A stretch of 28,600 nt of DNA from Nemertoderma westbladi (GCA_032718475.1 JAUCBJ010001387.1:1-28600), one strand, 5' to 3'. Numbered from the stretch's first letter, positions 19,914 through 28,533 are shown. Made by a program: numbers and translations. The notes: generated from the sequence alone by a model not told the origin.

Positions 19914-20207
19914 ACCGCGACATCTACCACCCACGGAAGGGTAGCACGAACTTATTTCCAAACGCACGTTCAATATGCAAAGCCAGGTGGTTTATAGGAA
20001 TATAATCAATGCAGTACTCGTCTTCATTATAAGCCTCTTTGCGTTCAACCTGTTTTGTATTAAAATATATTTATTAAACGCAGGCTGACGCTCTTTATAA
20101 TTATAATACCTAGGGATGCCAGCTTCCAGACTTTCAATCTTTACTGCCGCGCAAACCCCGCAGAGGAAGTTTTGGTTTGAGAGATCAAGCCCATCGGCAA
20201 TTGGTGT

Positions 20208-20450
20208 TTAAATTTCGGTCCAGGAACTCTGACAATGGGAGCATTCAATCTTAGCTGTGATCCATTCCCGTGGTTTCGGCTTCCTTTTCTTCGTCCCAAT
20301 GACAGATTCTTCTGAAGACATTCGATTCGCTTTCAGTTTATTGTTGGCGTTTGTGTTTTGAAGTTGTATTCGAGTGGACAGTCGCGCCGGTTTCGAGGTA
20401 ACCATACCGACCTGTGATAAGCGTTGGTTTTGTTGAGTGCCGGTATTCAT
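20208..20450 (-). CDS. Unknown ORF with a possible zinc finger (ATG at 20450)
   Basis: An 80-codon minus-strand ORF from a real ATG. It is basic and polar, with KKRKPKPREW followed by KIECSHCQSSW, then a TAA. Translation in the same frame continues past the stop with ADGLDLSNQNFLCGVCAAVK before further decay near 20060. The pair CSHC and CGVC, spaced about 30 residues apart with a tryptophan after the first, resembles half of a PHD or related Cys finger. The TAA lies between them. It could be the 5' end of a host gene, a transposon ORF1, or a pseudogene. No neighbour supports one choice. Confidence 0.35.
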   Translation of the reverse strand: MNTGTQQNQRLSQVGMVTSKPARLSTRIQLQNTNANNKLKANRMSSEESVIGTKKRKPKPREWITAKIECSHCQSSWTEI

Positions 20451-20639
20451 CTTCTCTCACCTCTTCAGTGTCAGATGTTGCAAATACTGATAACACGAAT
20501 AACGGTATATATTTCAATACTTGTCAATAGTAATATATATAATTTAGATAACTATTTTATATCTGTACTGTTGAGAAAACTCTACATAAATTCCAACCTG
20601 TTTATCGCCGGTAGTGCTATTGCTGTCCAAGTGCTGAAG

Positions 20640-21010
20640 TGCTAGTTGCCACCGGTCAGCCGGTACCGGTAGTAGGGTGGTACCTACGGTGCGCACTACA
20701 ACGGCAGTATAGCAATACGGTGTACCGTGCCAATGCAGCAATGACTGAATGATTTGCGGTAACTATCTAAACTATTATATTATTATTACCGGTGCCGGTA
20801 CTGGGCTAATTAGGCCTAAACTATAATCACCGCAAGGGTTGCCGGGCAGCCGGGGCCATGTTTAATTAGATTACATGATATGGCATGTCTGCAGTGTATG
20901 GTACCGGCTGACCAGTATTGCAGTATTGACTGATTGCAGGATTCTCGATTCAGGGATTGAGTACAGCCTGACAGTACCGGTACAAATGGTACATGCAGAT
21001 TGGCAGACAG
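20640..21010. other. ACCGGT/GGTACC-rich patch
   Basis: Within 370 bp the palindromic hexamer ACCGGT occurs at least four times (about 20651, 20665, 20788, 20976), along with overlapping GGTACC motifs such as CCGGTACCGGT. No coding or tandem structure is clear. Confidence 0.5.
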
Positions 21011-21137
21011 CCCCAATCAGCCAATGTATTGCAAAATTTGTCAGAAACCCAGCTGATTTATCCTACATTAATAATAATTTAACGCATTTTAAATTTGGAT
21101 AAATAAATTTATTATAACTGCAATAACAGTTACACTG

Positions 21138-21348
21138 ATGCTGCACGAAGGCCCCACGCAAATTCTACTTGGAAAATTTTCAAACTTTTGCCAAACAACA
21201 TGTGTACCAAGTTTGGATAGATTTCATCAAGGATTGGCCGAGTTATTAACATTTAAAATAAAATACTGAAAAAAAACGCGACAGAACGACAGGTTGATTA
21301 ATGGTACCCCTACGCTAAGGCTCACTCACTTCATGGCTCGCCCCACAG
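21138..21348. repeat. Dispersed repeat, GGGGCCTTCGCGC family, inverted copy 3 with extra segment
   Basis: Starts with ATGCTGCACGAAGGCCCCAC, the complement of the block in copies 1 and 2. It continues through CCAAGTTTGGATAGATTTCA and GGCCGAGTTATTAAC and ends with ATTAATGGTACCCCTACGCT and TCACTCACTTCATGGCTCG, which matches 6535-6583. The CCAAGTTT-GAT--ATTTCATCA-GGAT-GGC-GAG type of phrase is common in interspersed repeats of invertebrates, by my recollection. Class unknown. Confidence 0.55.
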
Positions 21349-21458
21349 TGAATATTGACTCTGCTGATGTCTGTTATTGTAATATAATTATTACTGTCTC
21401 AATATTATATACATTGCCTTATTACCCCATGTTTTACCTCTTCATTTATACATTGGCG

Positions 21459-21470
21459 TGGTGGCAGTGG
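21459..21470 (+). promoter_or_regulatory. Possible tRNA primer-binding site
   Basis: TGGTGGCAGTGG lies just after TTTATACA, which could be the end of a 5' LTR, about 165 bp before the gag ATG. The TGG start and position fit a primer-binding site, but no LTR pair exists here to prove it. Confidence 0.3.
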
Positions 21471-21479
21471 TAACCTGTT

Positions 21480-21542
21480 CCCTATCGCCTTATGATTACG
21501 CCCTATCGCCTTATGATTACGCCCTATCGCCTTATGATTACG
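21480..21542. repeat. Three perfect tandem copies of a 21-bp unit
   Basis: The unit CCCTATCGCCTTATGATTAC plus G is repeated three times without change. It lies between the possible primer-binding site and the gag ATG. No change between copies indicates recent expansion. Confidence 0.95.
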
Positions 21543-21854
21543 AATAAACTAATAACAGACAGTAAGTCGAATTACCTTAACATAACATCAGCCAGTCTAC
21601 TTACTACCTGCATTTTGTTAGATGTAACCCAGGATGGCTTCACCCACTAATACTTTGAAGCCTCCCAAGCTTTTACCCCTTGGAAAAACTGAAACTATAA
21701 ATTCGTTTGAGATTTGGAGACACACATTAACCTACTCCTTATCGCAGCAGGCATAGTTTGCGCAATTTATGGTCCCTGGTACTACGTGGCTACGTTTGTC
21801 ACGAAACATGTAACTATGCGGTTTACAGTCAGATCCAGAAACTGTCCCAGTAGC

Positions 21855-21867
21855 CAATCGTAGTACA
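21855..21867. repeat. Target-site duplication (left) of the SINE
   Basis: CAATCGTAGTACA, repeated exactly at 22107-22119. Confidence 0.88.
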
Positions 21868-22106
21868 AGCAAGCAAGCAAACAGTCGGCCGAAGCCGGAG
21901 GCGACCCGAAGGCTCCTCTTCCGATAGCTGCTACCCAAGGGTAGGGGTGGGTGCTACTCCTATCCCAAGATTTGCTCCCAGTTATTTAACTGGTACTCAT
22001 TTTATCGACCCCAGTGGATGAAAGGCTGAGTGGACCCTGGCGGGGCTGAACCTACAACCAATAGATTGCAGGCCCGGTGCTCAACCAACTGAGCTACCCC
22101 GCCTTA
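21868..22106 (-). mobile_element. tRNA-derived SINE inserted in gag
   Basis: A 239-bp minus-strand insert between exact 13-bp target duplications. Its head (22103-22039) is tRNA-like. A 7-bp acceptor stem GGCGGGG / CCCCGCC pairs perfectly, the A box is TAGCTCAGTTGG and a B-box-like stretch is GGTTCAGCC. The loop CTGCAAT sits where an anticodon loop would be (possible GCA, cysteine type). The middle contains GGGTCGATAAAATGAGTACC at 22011-21992. This recalls, from memory, the conserved core of Ceph/Meta-type invertebrate SINE superfamilies. The 3' end is a TTGC-type tetranucleotide tail (21868-21880). Transcription would use the internal pol III boxes. Confidence 0.85.
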
Positions 22107-22119
22107 CAATCGTAGTACA
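22107..22119. repeat. Target-site duplication (right) of the SINE
   Basis: CAATCGTAGTACA, matching 21855-21867. Confidence 0.88.
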
Positions 22120-22671
22120 GCCCAACAATAAAAGGCAGTGTCCTTGAACTTATTGTTGGGACAGATAGCGAATTATGCTCGACTATCATCTCGAGAAACT
22201 CAATCATACGGGACTCAACCTCTCTGCCATCAATCTGGCAGGCTATCCGACTACATTACAAATTCCAGGCGACAGGTGCACATTTTCTTGCATTTAGCGA
22301 GATTTATCTTCAACATGAAGAGAGACATGACGATCTCTTCTAATGGCTCATTGCTTTTGTCGATGACAACCTCCTCCTTCGCAATGGTGGAATTTCCCAC
22401 CATGGGGTATTCCTGATGAGGATGAAGAAATGTCCCCCACATTAGAGAACTTCATAGTTCTCATTTGGTTGCGACTTATCCATCCTGAACTCCCTCATCT
22501 AGTCCAGCAGCATTACGGGACTGAACTACATTCACAGACTGTGGTGAGTATTAAACCTAGGCTTTAGGTTCTCTTCTTGATGAGTTACACTCATCCGCTG
22601 ATGCGTGCTCTTTCTGAACTCAAACACACCAATCCGATCCCCACTGCTTGACTACTCGACCTGTCTGTCGT

Positions 22672-22818
22672 TGTCCACTCTGCACACAGACTAATCGCCC
22701 ACAAGTAGACCACTTTCTTAGCATCTGTAAGTTTTTACCAGAATCAGACAGATGGTTCATATCTCGCGCTCGTTTTATACATATAGATGACGAGGAAGTT
22801 CTCCCAGAAGATTGATAC
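22672..22818 (+). pseudogene. Gypsy gag zinc-knuckle-like segment
   Basis: Reads CPLCTQTNRPQVDHFLSICK then FLPESDRWFISRARFIHIDD, ending at a TGA. The spacing C-x2-C ... H-x4-C is a knuckle-like nucleic-acid binding motif between gag and protease. It is separated from both by frame changes. Confidence 0.55.
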
Positions 22819-23085
22819 CTCCCACTCCTTCCCCGGCACTCCCCACTTCTGAAAACTTGGTTGCAGTTAATTCTAGTCCTGTATTTACCACCTATATTGA
22901 GGGTACGCCCGTATCCATACTACTCGATTGTGGATCAGAGTCAGATTTGATCTCCCATGACACTGCTCTGAGTTTAGGGATTCCAATCACCCATGGTTCA
23001 CAACAGATTCCCACCCTGGCTGATGGCTCCCCAATGTGAAGCGTTATTGGTGAGACCAGCTTTATCCTTACCATGCCAGTTTGCA
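22812..23085 (+). pseudogene. Gypsy-type aspartic protease
   Basis: Open for 75 codons: FTTYIEGTPVSILLDCGSES, then DLISHDTALSLGIPI and QIPTLADGS, then a stop. VIGETSFILT follows in frame to about 23073. The fold pattern (hydrophobic-LLD-x-G-SE--LIS) is a retroviral-type aspartic protease, which would cut the Gag-Pol precursor. The catalytic triplet is D-C-G (22926-22934) in place of the usual D-S/T-G, so activity is doubtful even before the stop. Confidence 0.72.
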
Positions 23086-23421
23086 TATAACATAGTTTAG
23101 TATTACACAAAATAACCCTAATTGTGACATCATCCGTTTTGTCACATGGATATTTGCTGTTGGTCCTTTTTTCTCGTTTGTTTTTAGCATACATTTTGTT
23201 GTATCATTTTTTATTACATTTAGGCTCTCTGTAAAATTTGTTGAAACATAACATAATCTTTTCTCATAATCTTTTATTGTATCGAAAATCGACACATTAG
23301 TTGTGACTATTAATTCGTTTATGTTTCCTTTACACATTGCTACTAGAGTTCTGGAAAACCTGGAAATCATGGAGAAATACTGAATCTTGGAAATATCATG
23401 GAATACAATTGAAATTTTCAT
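23068..23421 (-). CDS. Unidentified ORF with a faint actin-like stretch
   Basis: A 117-codon minus-strand ORF from an ATG at 23421. Its middle (FDTIKDYEKRLCYVSTNF) resembles the IKEKLCYVALDFEQ segment of actins and actin-related proteins over about 16 residues. Nothing on either side fits actin. The base composition is AT-rich like its surroundings. It could be a relic of a processed pseudogene, an unknown gene, or chance. Confidence 0.2.
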   Translation of the reverse strand: MKISIVFHDISKIQYFSMISRFSRTLVAMCKGNINELIVTTNVSIFDTIKDYEKRLCYVSTNFTESLNVIKNDTTKCMLKTNEKKGPTANIHVTKRMMSQLGLFCVILNYVICKLAW

Positions 23422-23533
23422 GTCATTGGTGACTATTTAAATAATTTTTATCGTTATCTGTGAGTGGCTAAACTTATAAACAGTCTAAATGCTATGAGAA
23501 AAGGGAGAAACCTGACGCAAATCCAGTCATGTG

Positions 23534-24148
23534 CAACCATGTGCATAAACTGTATAATGGTAAATGTCCCAATTACCTAAAACAAAAATTCAACAGAGTA
23601 CGCAATACACACTCTTACAGTACCAGAGCTAGTGCTTCAAACTTCTACCTCCCGAACTGTAAATCCTTCGAATCTGATACTTTCTTTTTTAACAGTATTA
23701 AAAATTGGAATGCTCTGCCTAATGAAATTAAAAACCTAGATAATGAACATTCTTTTAAATCTGCAGTTAAATCTCACCTCCGTGTACAATGTAAAAATAG
23801 GTACAATAGTCCTACAGTAAGTTATTAGCTTATTAATTATTTACTATTTATAGTGTATTTACGTTTTATAACAAATTGTTCTGTACATTACATCTTTATC
23901 GTTGACTCGGGCATTGTCATGCCCTTGGTAAAGTGGTACATGTACGTACATAGTGTAATTATGTTTTATATTCGTTTTAGGTTAGCATAGTGTAATATTC
24001 TATTTGTAACCAAGTAACATAAAGGACCCCCTTGGAAATAAGCTGCAAATCTTTAGGGTAATCCTATATGTTATGTTGGACAATACCTTTATACCCCGGT
24101 ATATTGTTTGGTGTATTTGTTATTGTTTTTACATAATGTATAAATAAA
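23534..24148 (+). mobile_element. LINE B, second copy, 5'-truncated
   Basis: Plus-strand 615-bp 3' fragment of the 2A-encoding LINE. It starts abruptly at CATGTGCATAAACTGTATAA (the NHVHKLYN region) and runs through the C-terminal domain, stop and 3' UTR to ACATAATGTATAAATAAAT. It is very similar to 10400-9771 on the other strand. No target duplication was found, in line with the other LINE B copy. Confidence 0.88.
23538..23828 (+). pseudogene. LINE B polyprotein C-terminus
   Basis: Open frame VHKLYNGKCPNYLKQKFNRV, HSYSTRASASNFYLPN, FFFNSIKNWNALPNEIKNLD, ending KNRYNSPTVSY and TAG. It is uninterrupted where the 10130-10400 copy has a frameshift in an A run, so it shows the original frame of this domain. 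It cannot function alone. Confidence 0.88.
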
Positions 24149-24189
24149 TCAGCAAATTAATATCCCACCTCAATGATATATTATCAACA

Positions 24190-24236
24190 AAGGGAAAGGA
24201 GCAGGTTACAGTGGCATGTTATTGTAACCAAAACAA
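24190..24236 (+). repeat. Dispersed hairpin repeat, copy 2
   Basis: AAGGGAAAGGAGCAGGTTAC and following bases through GTAACCAAAACAA. The stem is GGTTACA / TGTAACC (24204-24210, 24223-24229). It is the counterpart of 14260-14305. Confidence 0.65.
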
Positions 24237-24412
24237 ATTATACAGACTAACAGTCCTATACAGTTATGTATTTATTAATTAATTTTGTAATTAATTAATA
24301 AAATATGATATAGATCAATATACATGCTACACCTGGTCGTTTTGATTGAGTCAGTGGAGTACTGCTATCAAAGTACTGTATCAAAGCTTCCAGTTTATCA
24401 TACAGTCATACA

Positions 24413-24437
24413 TGCCATAGATATATCATCTATGGCA
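24413..24437. repeat. Perfect 10-bp inverted repeat
   Basis: TGCCATAGAT and ATCTATGGCA around a 5-base centre. Confidence 0.85.
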
Positions 24438-24481
24438 TAACATGATTGGTTGCTATATATCTATGGCATAACATGATTGGT
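24428..24481. repeat. Direct repeat of 23 bp
   Basis: ATCTATGGCATAACATGATT plus GGT at 24428-24450 and again at 24459-24481, 8 bp apart. The first copy overlaps the inverted repeat. Confidence 0.9.
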
Positions 24482-24603
24482 CGCTCTGTGGTGCTAATAC
24501 CAATGAGCCTTGTATATCATTATGATATCCGCATATAGATGGAGTAGAAATACAACTAGCCAGTAGTTTATGTCCACAAAAACTACAGATAATAAATATT
24601 GAG

Positions 24604-24660
24604 GGATCGACCTCAACTTTGTTGATGACCTGGGTTTAATGTCAGATGTCTCAAACAGGT
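24604..24660 (+). pseudogene. Short LINE RT catalytic-box fragment
   Basis: Reads IDLNFVDDLGLMSDVSNR. This parallels TDLDFADDLGVLSES of LINE A, with V replacing A in the catalytic box. Fewer than 20 codons are recognisable, so assignment to a specific LINE is uncertain. Confidence 0.4.
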
Positions 24661-24742
24661 TATATCCAATGTCTATCTATTTGTATATGCTATATTGTAT
24701 ATTTGAATGCACTGCATCACGTCATGGACCATTAAGAATAAC

Positions 24743-25510
24743 TGCCCACATTGCAGCAAAGTTTTGTCAGGTAAAAACTGCTTGGGTTGGACATGTTATT
24801 CCTGGGTGCATAGTGCCTGGGTCTCGGATTATCAAACTCCGATGTAAATATACTAGGCAAATGTAAAAATTGCAAAATTGTATGCAATGTCTGTGAATCG
24901 CATGGTAGCTTAACAATCTTAAAAGATAATGAAACTGCGGTGCAACCTACCGGTTTATCTGCAAATGATTTTATCAAATTCACCAATAAGATGGAAGAAA
25001 GCATTTCAGCACAATTTGGTCTCCTTAATGAAGAGATCGATAGCCTCCGCAATGATCTAATCCACCTGACAACTTCCAGAAAGTTGTTTCTGGAAAACGA
25101 AATCGTAAACTAAATCAAATCGATTCCAAATATCCAAAATCGACTTCTGATATGATCCCAATTGAAGATGTTGAAGGAGAGGTTTCTGAGCAAAGAAAAT
25201 GGGAGCGAAATATTGTTGTCTCTGGTTTGGCGCCTTGTAATAATGCTGTGAATGATGTTATCTTCTTGAATGATTTTCTTTATAAGGAATTCGAACAAGA
25301 GAATGCTGTCGAATCAGTTTGCTATCGTTGTCAAGCTAGAGACACCACACAAACAACCGATGTTTATAATCCACCTGTCATCAATTGGATGTAAGTCTTC
25401 CATATTAAAGAATAAATGGAAACTACACAACTCAAACTCGACACATGGTATATATGTCTCCCCAAATCTGACCAAACTGCAGGCAATACAAGCATATGTT
25501 AAACAATAAG
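24743..25510 (+). pseudogene. LINE F ORF1: PHD-like finger, coiled coil, RRM-like domain
   Basis: RNA-binding ORF1 of a CR1-like element, plus strand, broken over several frames. In order: CPHCSKVLSGKNC with WVHSAW (a PHD-like finger in which some Cys positions have become W), then CKNCKIVCNVCESHG. A heptad-like segment follows (FIKFTNKMEESISAQFGLLN then EIDSLRNDL, about 24958-25070). Next is KWERNIVVSGLAP with DFLYKEFE (25197-25300), the usual start of the RRM-like domain. In a shifted frame come SSILKNKWKLHNSN and GIYVSPNLTKLQAIQAY (to 25507), the usual C-terminal domain. The layout agrees with known CR1-like ORF1 proteins. Confidence 0.7.
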
Positions 25511-25723
25511 AAGACTGTAATGCCCAGTATGCAATAAGTATCCCCAGTCTTCCACAAAATGAACACCGATTTTATAATTGAAGCTTCCGATCCTGCCCTC
25601 ACAATCCTGAAAACACATGCACTCAGCCACTGCATCTCTAAATGATATTAGGCAAGACCTACACATTCCCTGTCAGGTGTTACTGCTGATGACGATGGTA
25701 TAACTGACAATAAGAATGTAATC

Positions 25724-26095
25724 CCAACCCTTATTTGCATGAATTGCCGATAAATCCGGAACAAAGTTTCAGATCTGCAATTCCAACTAACCATTCATAT
25801 GGGAAACCCGCTCATAATATGTCTTATGGAAACAAATCTTATTAATCTAACCCAACTGGTTCTAGAACCTACTCACACAGAGGGTGGTTTCTTAGATCTT
25901 TTTTTCACCACTGATCCGATGCTGATAGATGATACAGCTGTTGGTAACCACTTTGGAATTGGGGATAAACTCAGTGACCACTTTGTGATAACTTGTTTGG
26001 GGCTTCCCCCTATAAATAATGGCAACCCCCCTACCAGCAGGACTAGAGATTGGTCCAGAGCCAATTGGAATGAGAATGAGTACTGCTTTGATGAT
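25724..26095 (+). pseudogene. LINE F endonuclease, internally deleted
   Basis: The start is LICMNCR, a TAA, then IRNKVSDLQ, matching the INCRSIRNK first strand of APE endonucleases. NPLIICLMETNL covers the TET-L catalytic block. The sequence then jumps to NLTQLVLEPTHTEGGFLDLF and DKLSDHFVI (SDH triad). The middle of the domain, including the GDFN block, is missing, a deletion of roughly 100 codons. A stop at 26096 ends the frame. Confidence 0.72.
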
Positions 26096-26229
26096 TGATT
26101 GGTCTGATGTTGTCAACCCAAATTTGACACCTCAAACAAATGTTGAATCATTTGAGTTTATTTTTATTTAATTTGAGTTCTACACTCTATTGTTTCAGAC
26201 TGTATACCCCTAACTACACCAAACTCACA

Positions 26230-26660
26230 AAAGGAAATCCCTGCACTAAAGAAGCTGCTACGCTATATTTCCCGTATTAAACAAAAACTGAAACTATCTT
26301 CCCAACCATGGCTGGCACATTAAAGACCTCAAAGATAAGTTATTGATACTGAACAACAAACTGGAAGCAACATATCTTCAATCCCGAGCAGATAATGAAA
26401 ACAGAATTTTGAGACACAAAAATTCTAAGAAATTCTGGTGATACACCAAATCGAACCTCCAATGACATACATAGTAATGTTTCCTCATTGAAGTTATATA
26501 TTGGTGTTACAGTTACAGGCAACAATGAAAGCGTCAATTTAAAGACAACCTTTCAGGTGGCCTTCACACATGACAATGGTTTAAATCCGCCTATCGGATT
26601 TAAATTTGCCAAAACTACAAAGTTTCAATCTGTTGGGACTGCTATCCTAAACATCGGGAT
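26230..26660 (+). pseudogene. LINE F linker between endonuclease and RT
   Basis: Decayed plus-strand coding stretch: KKLLRYISRIKQKLKL and QPWL (the usual PW motif), then KDLKDKLLILNNKLEATYLQ and RADNENRILRHKNSKKFW. After noise, FQVAFTHDNGLNPPI (about 26553-26600) resembles the F-SVFT-DNG block just before the RT. The RT core that should follow is not there; unrelated sequence occupies 26660-27297. Confidence 0.6.
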
Positions 26661-26664
26661 TTCC

Positions 26665-27190
26665 TGACTGAGAACCCAGACCAGGAACACGTTTCTCCAT
26701 GACTCGCCCACCTTTTGTAAAGATTAGATTCGACCCTGCCTGAGAACGAATAATTTTCAATATATTATATTCATTAACAAGCTCCCATGGCGATTTTTCG
26801 TGGCTGAGGTAAACTTTCTTAAGTTGCGAGCCTCACACTTTACTCTTGTTCTTCAGCACTTGTTGTACATCCATATCATTAGTGAGAATGATTCACTCTG
26901 TATGTCCTTTCTACAGTTTTCCTTAACAACAACTCCAGTTGCAACTGTATCGATTATCAACTGAGAGTGCTGTTTAGTATCCTCATTTGATCACTTAGGC
27001 ATTCGTAATGCAACTACTACAGAACTTTTACTATCGCCACTTGCACCGATTCTGTCTGCAACATTCACCCAACTTCGCATTGAACTCATCCCGTAATTCT
27101 CTTTTAAATTAACTCGTTGAGTAAAACGTCACGCATTTCCTTGCCGAATTATCACCAAATCTTCTTCGCCTCCACGACCTACCATATTAC
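26665..27190 (-). pseudogene. Unidentified decayed coding sequence on the minus strand
   Basis: One minus frame from ATG 27190 stays mostly open for over 90 codons with only a few stops: MVGRGGEEDLVIIRQGN, QRVNLKENYGMSSMRSWVNV, QLIIDTVATGVVVKENCRKD. A shifted frame continues with YLSHEKSPWELVNEYNILKI and SNLIFTKGGRVMEKRVPGLG. No family is recognised. It sits where the RT core of LINE F should be, so it may be another inserted element. Confidence 0.35.
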
Positions 27191-27297
27191 TGTAGTGTCT
27201 CACTGATTCTGTATTTGCCGATTTGGTATTTAATATTTTATAGGTTATTCATAAAGTTCAGCAGTTACGTAGTACAGTACCGTTGTAATGTAGTATT

Positions 27298-27705
27298 GTG
27301 GGTAATACAGAACTAGACAATTCGAAAGAAGTCAGAGACCTTGGTATAATTATTTCCCATGACTTTAGTTTCAGTGAACATGCTGCTCAAATTACCGCAA
27401 AAGCAAAAAACACCTGCTGTCAGATCCAAAGTGCATTCGGCCACCATGACACCACCTTCCAATGGGGGTTATACTGTACGTATGCCAGGCCTATAATTGA
27501 ACATAATAGTTCAATGTGGTGCCCTATTCTCGATAAGAATATAGACATTCTGGAACGTCCCCAGCGATTTTTCATCCGTTACCTTCCTGGTATGTTTGGT
27601 CTCAGTTATGCCGAGACAGATTAGCAAGGTTCGATGCCAAGCCCCTGGAATATCGCAGAATATACAATGACTTAGTCGAAATGTTCAAACTAATAAAGGG
27701 TCTGA
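27298..27705 (+). pseudogene. LINE F RT C-terminal domain, part 1
   Basis: GNTELDNSKEVRDLGIIISH, HAAQITAKAKNTCCQI, LYCTYARPIIEHNSSMWCPI, ILERPQRFFIRYLPGMFGLS. After a frameshift near 27618 come RLARFDAKPLEYRRIYNDLV and EMFKLIKGL. This is the standard thumb/C-terminal domain of CR1-like polyproteins. It is cut at 27705 by the Penelope-like element and resumes at 28534. Confidence 0.85.
27692..27705. repeat. Target-site duplication (left) of the Penelope-like element
   Basis: AATAAAGGGTCTGA, repeated exactly at 28520-28533. It encodes the IKGL of LINE F. Confidence 0.85.
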
Positions 27706-27748
27706 CTTCTAAGATAATTCATCGCCCAGGTTACGGGAGCAATCATAG

Positions 27749-27780
27749 TTATATAAGTTGAATGTGGTCTATATCACGTA
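27749..27780. repeat. Left arm of a perfect 32-bp inverted repeat
   Basis: Begins TTATATAAGTTGAATGTGGT and is the exact complement of 28487-28518. It lies 43 bp inside the left target duplication; the right arm lies 1 bp inside the right one. Confidence 0.95.
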
Positions 27781-27958
27781 ATCGGTATATAATAATACTA
27801 ATGCTATATTTCAGCCAACAGGCCTTTATCAAGCAGTAATCAAATATGGGTCTAACCGGTAAGGATACTAGAAACTATACTACTGAAAACTATACTACTG
27901 ACAACTACTGCACCAATGACAAAAATACTGCTACCGGTAGGTATCTAGGTTGCACCTA

Positions 27959-27984
27959 CCCCCCCCCCCCCCCCCCCCCCCCCC
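27959..27984. repeat. Poly-C tract of 26 bases
   Basis: Uninterrupted C run inside the 3' UTR of the Penelope-like element. Confidence 0.95.
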
Positions 27985-28007
27985 TACTACTGTATAAAAG
28001 TTAATTT

Positions 28008-28505
28008 TCACCACCCCGCATCGTGTTCTTTTAGGTATTGGGTGTTGAGTGTTGGTCTGTCTCTTTTAATATAGAATTTCTCCGCTAATTTACGTTCTGT
28101 CCAGTCTTTACATATGCGTTTAATTTGTACTGTAAATGGGTTGGTGTAATTAGTATTCCCCGGGTGTTTATCTACGTAGTGCTCCCCTATAGCTTCCTTT
28201 CTATTCCCTTGCCTCACGGAGTTCTTATGTCTGTTAATCCTTTCGCGGAGGGGCCCTACAGTTTCTCCAATATAATTCTCTACGTGTTGGGTGCAAGCCG
28301 TGCACCTAATCTCATAGACAGCGTTCCTCACTGTACACTTTGTTACGCCGTTGTTACACGTGTAACAGATAGTTCCGGCAGTAGACGGACACCTCTCGGG
28401 TTGAAGGCTGGATCTGATTAGAAGCTGGCGGAGTTTAGTGCCAGGTGTACATACCAACCTTGCCGAGCTTCCTATTGGGGAGTTCCTACGTGATATAGAC
28501 CACAT
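28008..28505 (-). CDS. Penelope-like element C-terminus with GIY-YIG endonuclease
   Basis: A 165-codon open frame with no stops. It begins in the connector after the RT (TKLRQLLIRSSL, residues about 23-34), followed by a cysteine motif (CYTCNN then KCTVRN, 47-62). The GIY-YIG nuclease comes next: VYEIRCTAC (63-71), NYIGET (77-82) as the YIG strand, RERINRH (87-93) with the conserved arginine, GEHYVDKHPG (107-116), and AEKFYIKRDRPTLN (141-154) with the conserved glutamate. This nuclease nicks target DNA for Penelope-type retrotransposition. The ATG at 28505 lies inside the inverted repeat and is probably not the true start, since the RT is missing. An intact frame suggests a recent insertion. 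Confidence 0.87.
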   Translation of the reverse strand: MWSISRRNSPIGSSARLVCTPGTKLRQLLIRSSLQPERCPSTAGTICYTCNNGVTKCTVRNAVYEIRCTACTQHVENYIGETVGPLRERINRHKNSVRQGNRKEAIGEHYVDKHPGNTNYTNPFTVQIKRICKDWTERKLAEKFYIKRDRPTLNTQYLKEHDAGW

Positions 28506-28518
28506 TCAACTTATATAA
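28487..28518. repeat. Right arm of the perfect 32-bp inverted repeat
   Basis: Exact complement of 27749-27780. It contains the first codons of the GIY-YIG ORF. Confidence 0.95.
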
Positions 28519-28519
28519 C

Positions 28520-28533
28520 AATAAAGGGTCTGA
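28520..28533. repeat. Target-site duplication (right) of the Penelope-like element
   Basis: AATAAAGGGTCTGA, matching 27692-27705. Confidence 0.85.

Larger units (their letters stand above)
21634..22570 (+). pseudogene. Gypsy-type gag, interrupted by a SINE
   Basis: Starts MASPTNTLKPPKLLPLGKTE, continues SFEIWRHTLTYSLSQQ, then a TAG and later stops. The frame up to 21867 joins in phase with 22120 onward if the SINE and one target-duplication copy are ignored ([12 protein letters not shown] follows). After a frameshift near 22200 the protein continues with [40 protein letters not shown] and [20 protein letters not shown]. This is the helical capsid-like region of metazoan Gypsy-type gag. It is inactive. 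Confidence 0.65.
21459..23085 (+). mobile_element. Gypsy-type LTR retrotransposon fragment (gag and protease)
   Basis: Plus-strand remnant of an LTR element: a possible primer-binding site, a short tandem repeat, gag from ATG 21634, a zinc-knuckle-like segment and an aspartic protease ending near 23085. No RT, RNase H, integrase or 3' LTR is present. Gag is broken by several stops, two of them plausibly from CAG or CAA codons, and by a SINE insertion. Confidence 0.7.
27706..28519 (-). mobile_element. Penelope-like element, 5'-truncated, inserted in LINE F
   Basis: An 814-bp minus-strand insert between exact 14-bp target duplications. It contains the GIY-YIG nuclease end of a Penelope-like polyprotein (28505-28008), a 3' UTR with a poly-C tract (27959-27984), and the phrase TGATAAAGGCCTGTTGGCTG (27831-27812). 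The last resembles the TGATGAAG-CC--GGCCGAAA phrase often seen at the 3' ends of these elements, by recollection. A perfect 32-bp inverted repeat links both sides (27749-27780 and 28487-28518). The RT core is absent, as in most truncated copies. Confidence 0.85.
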
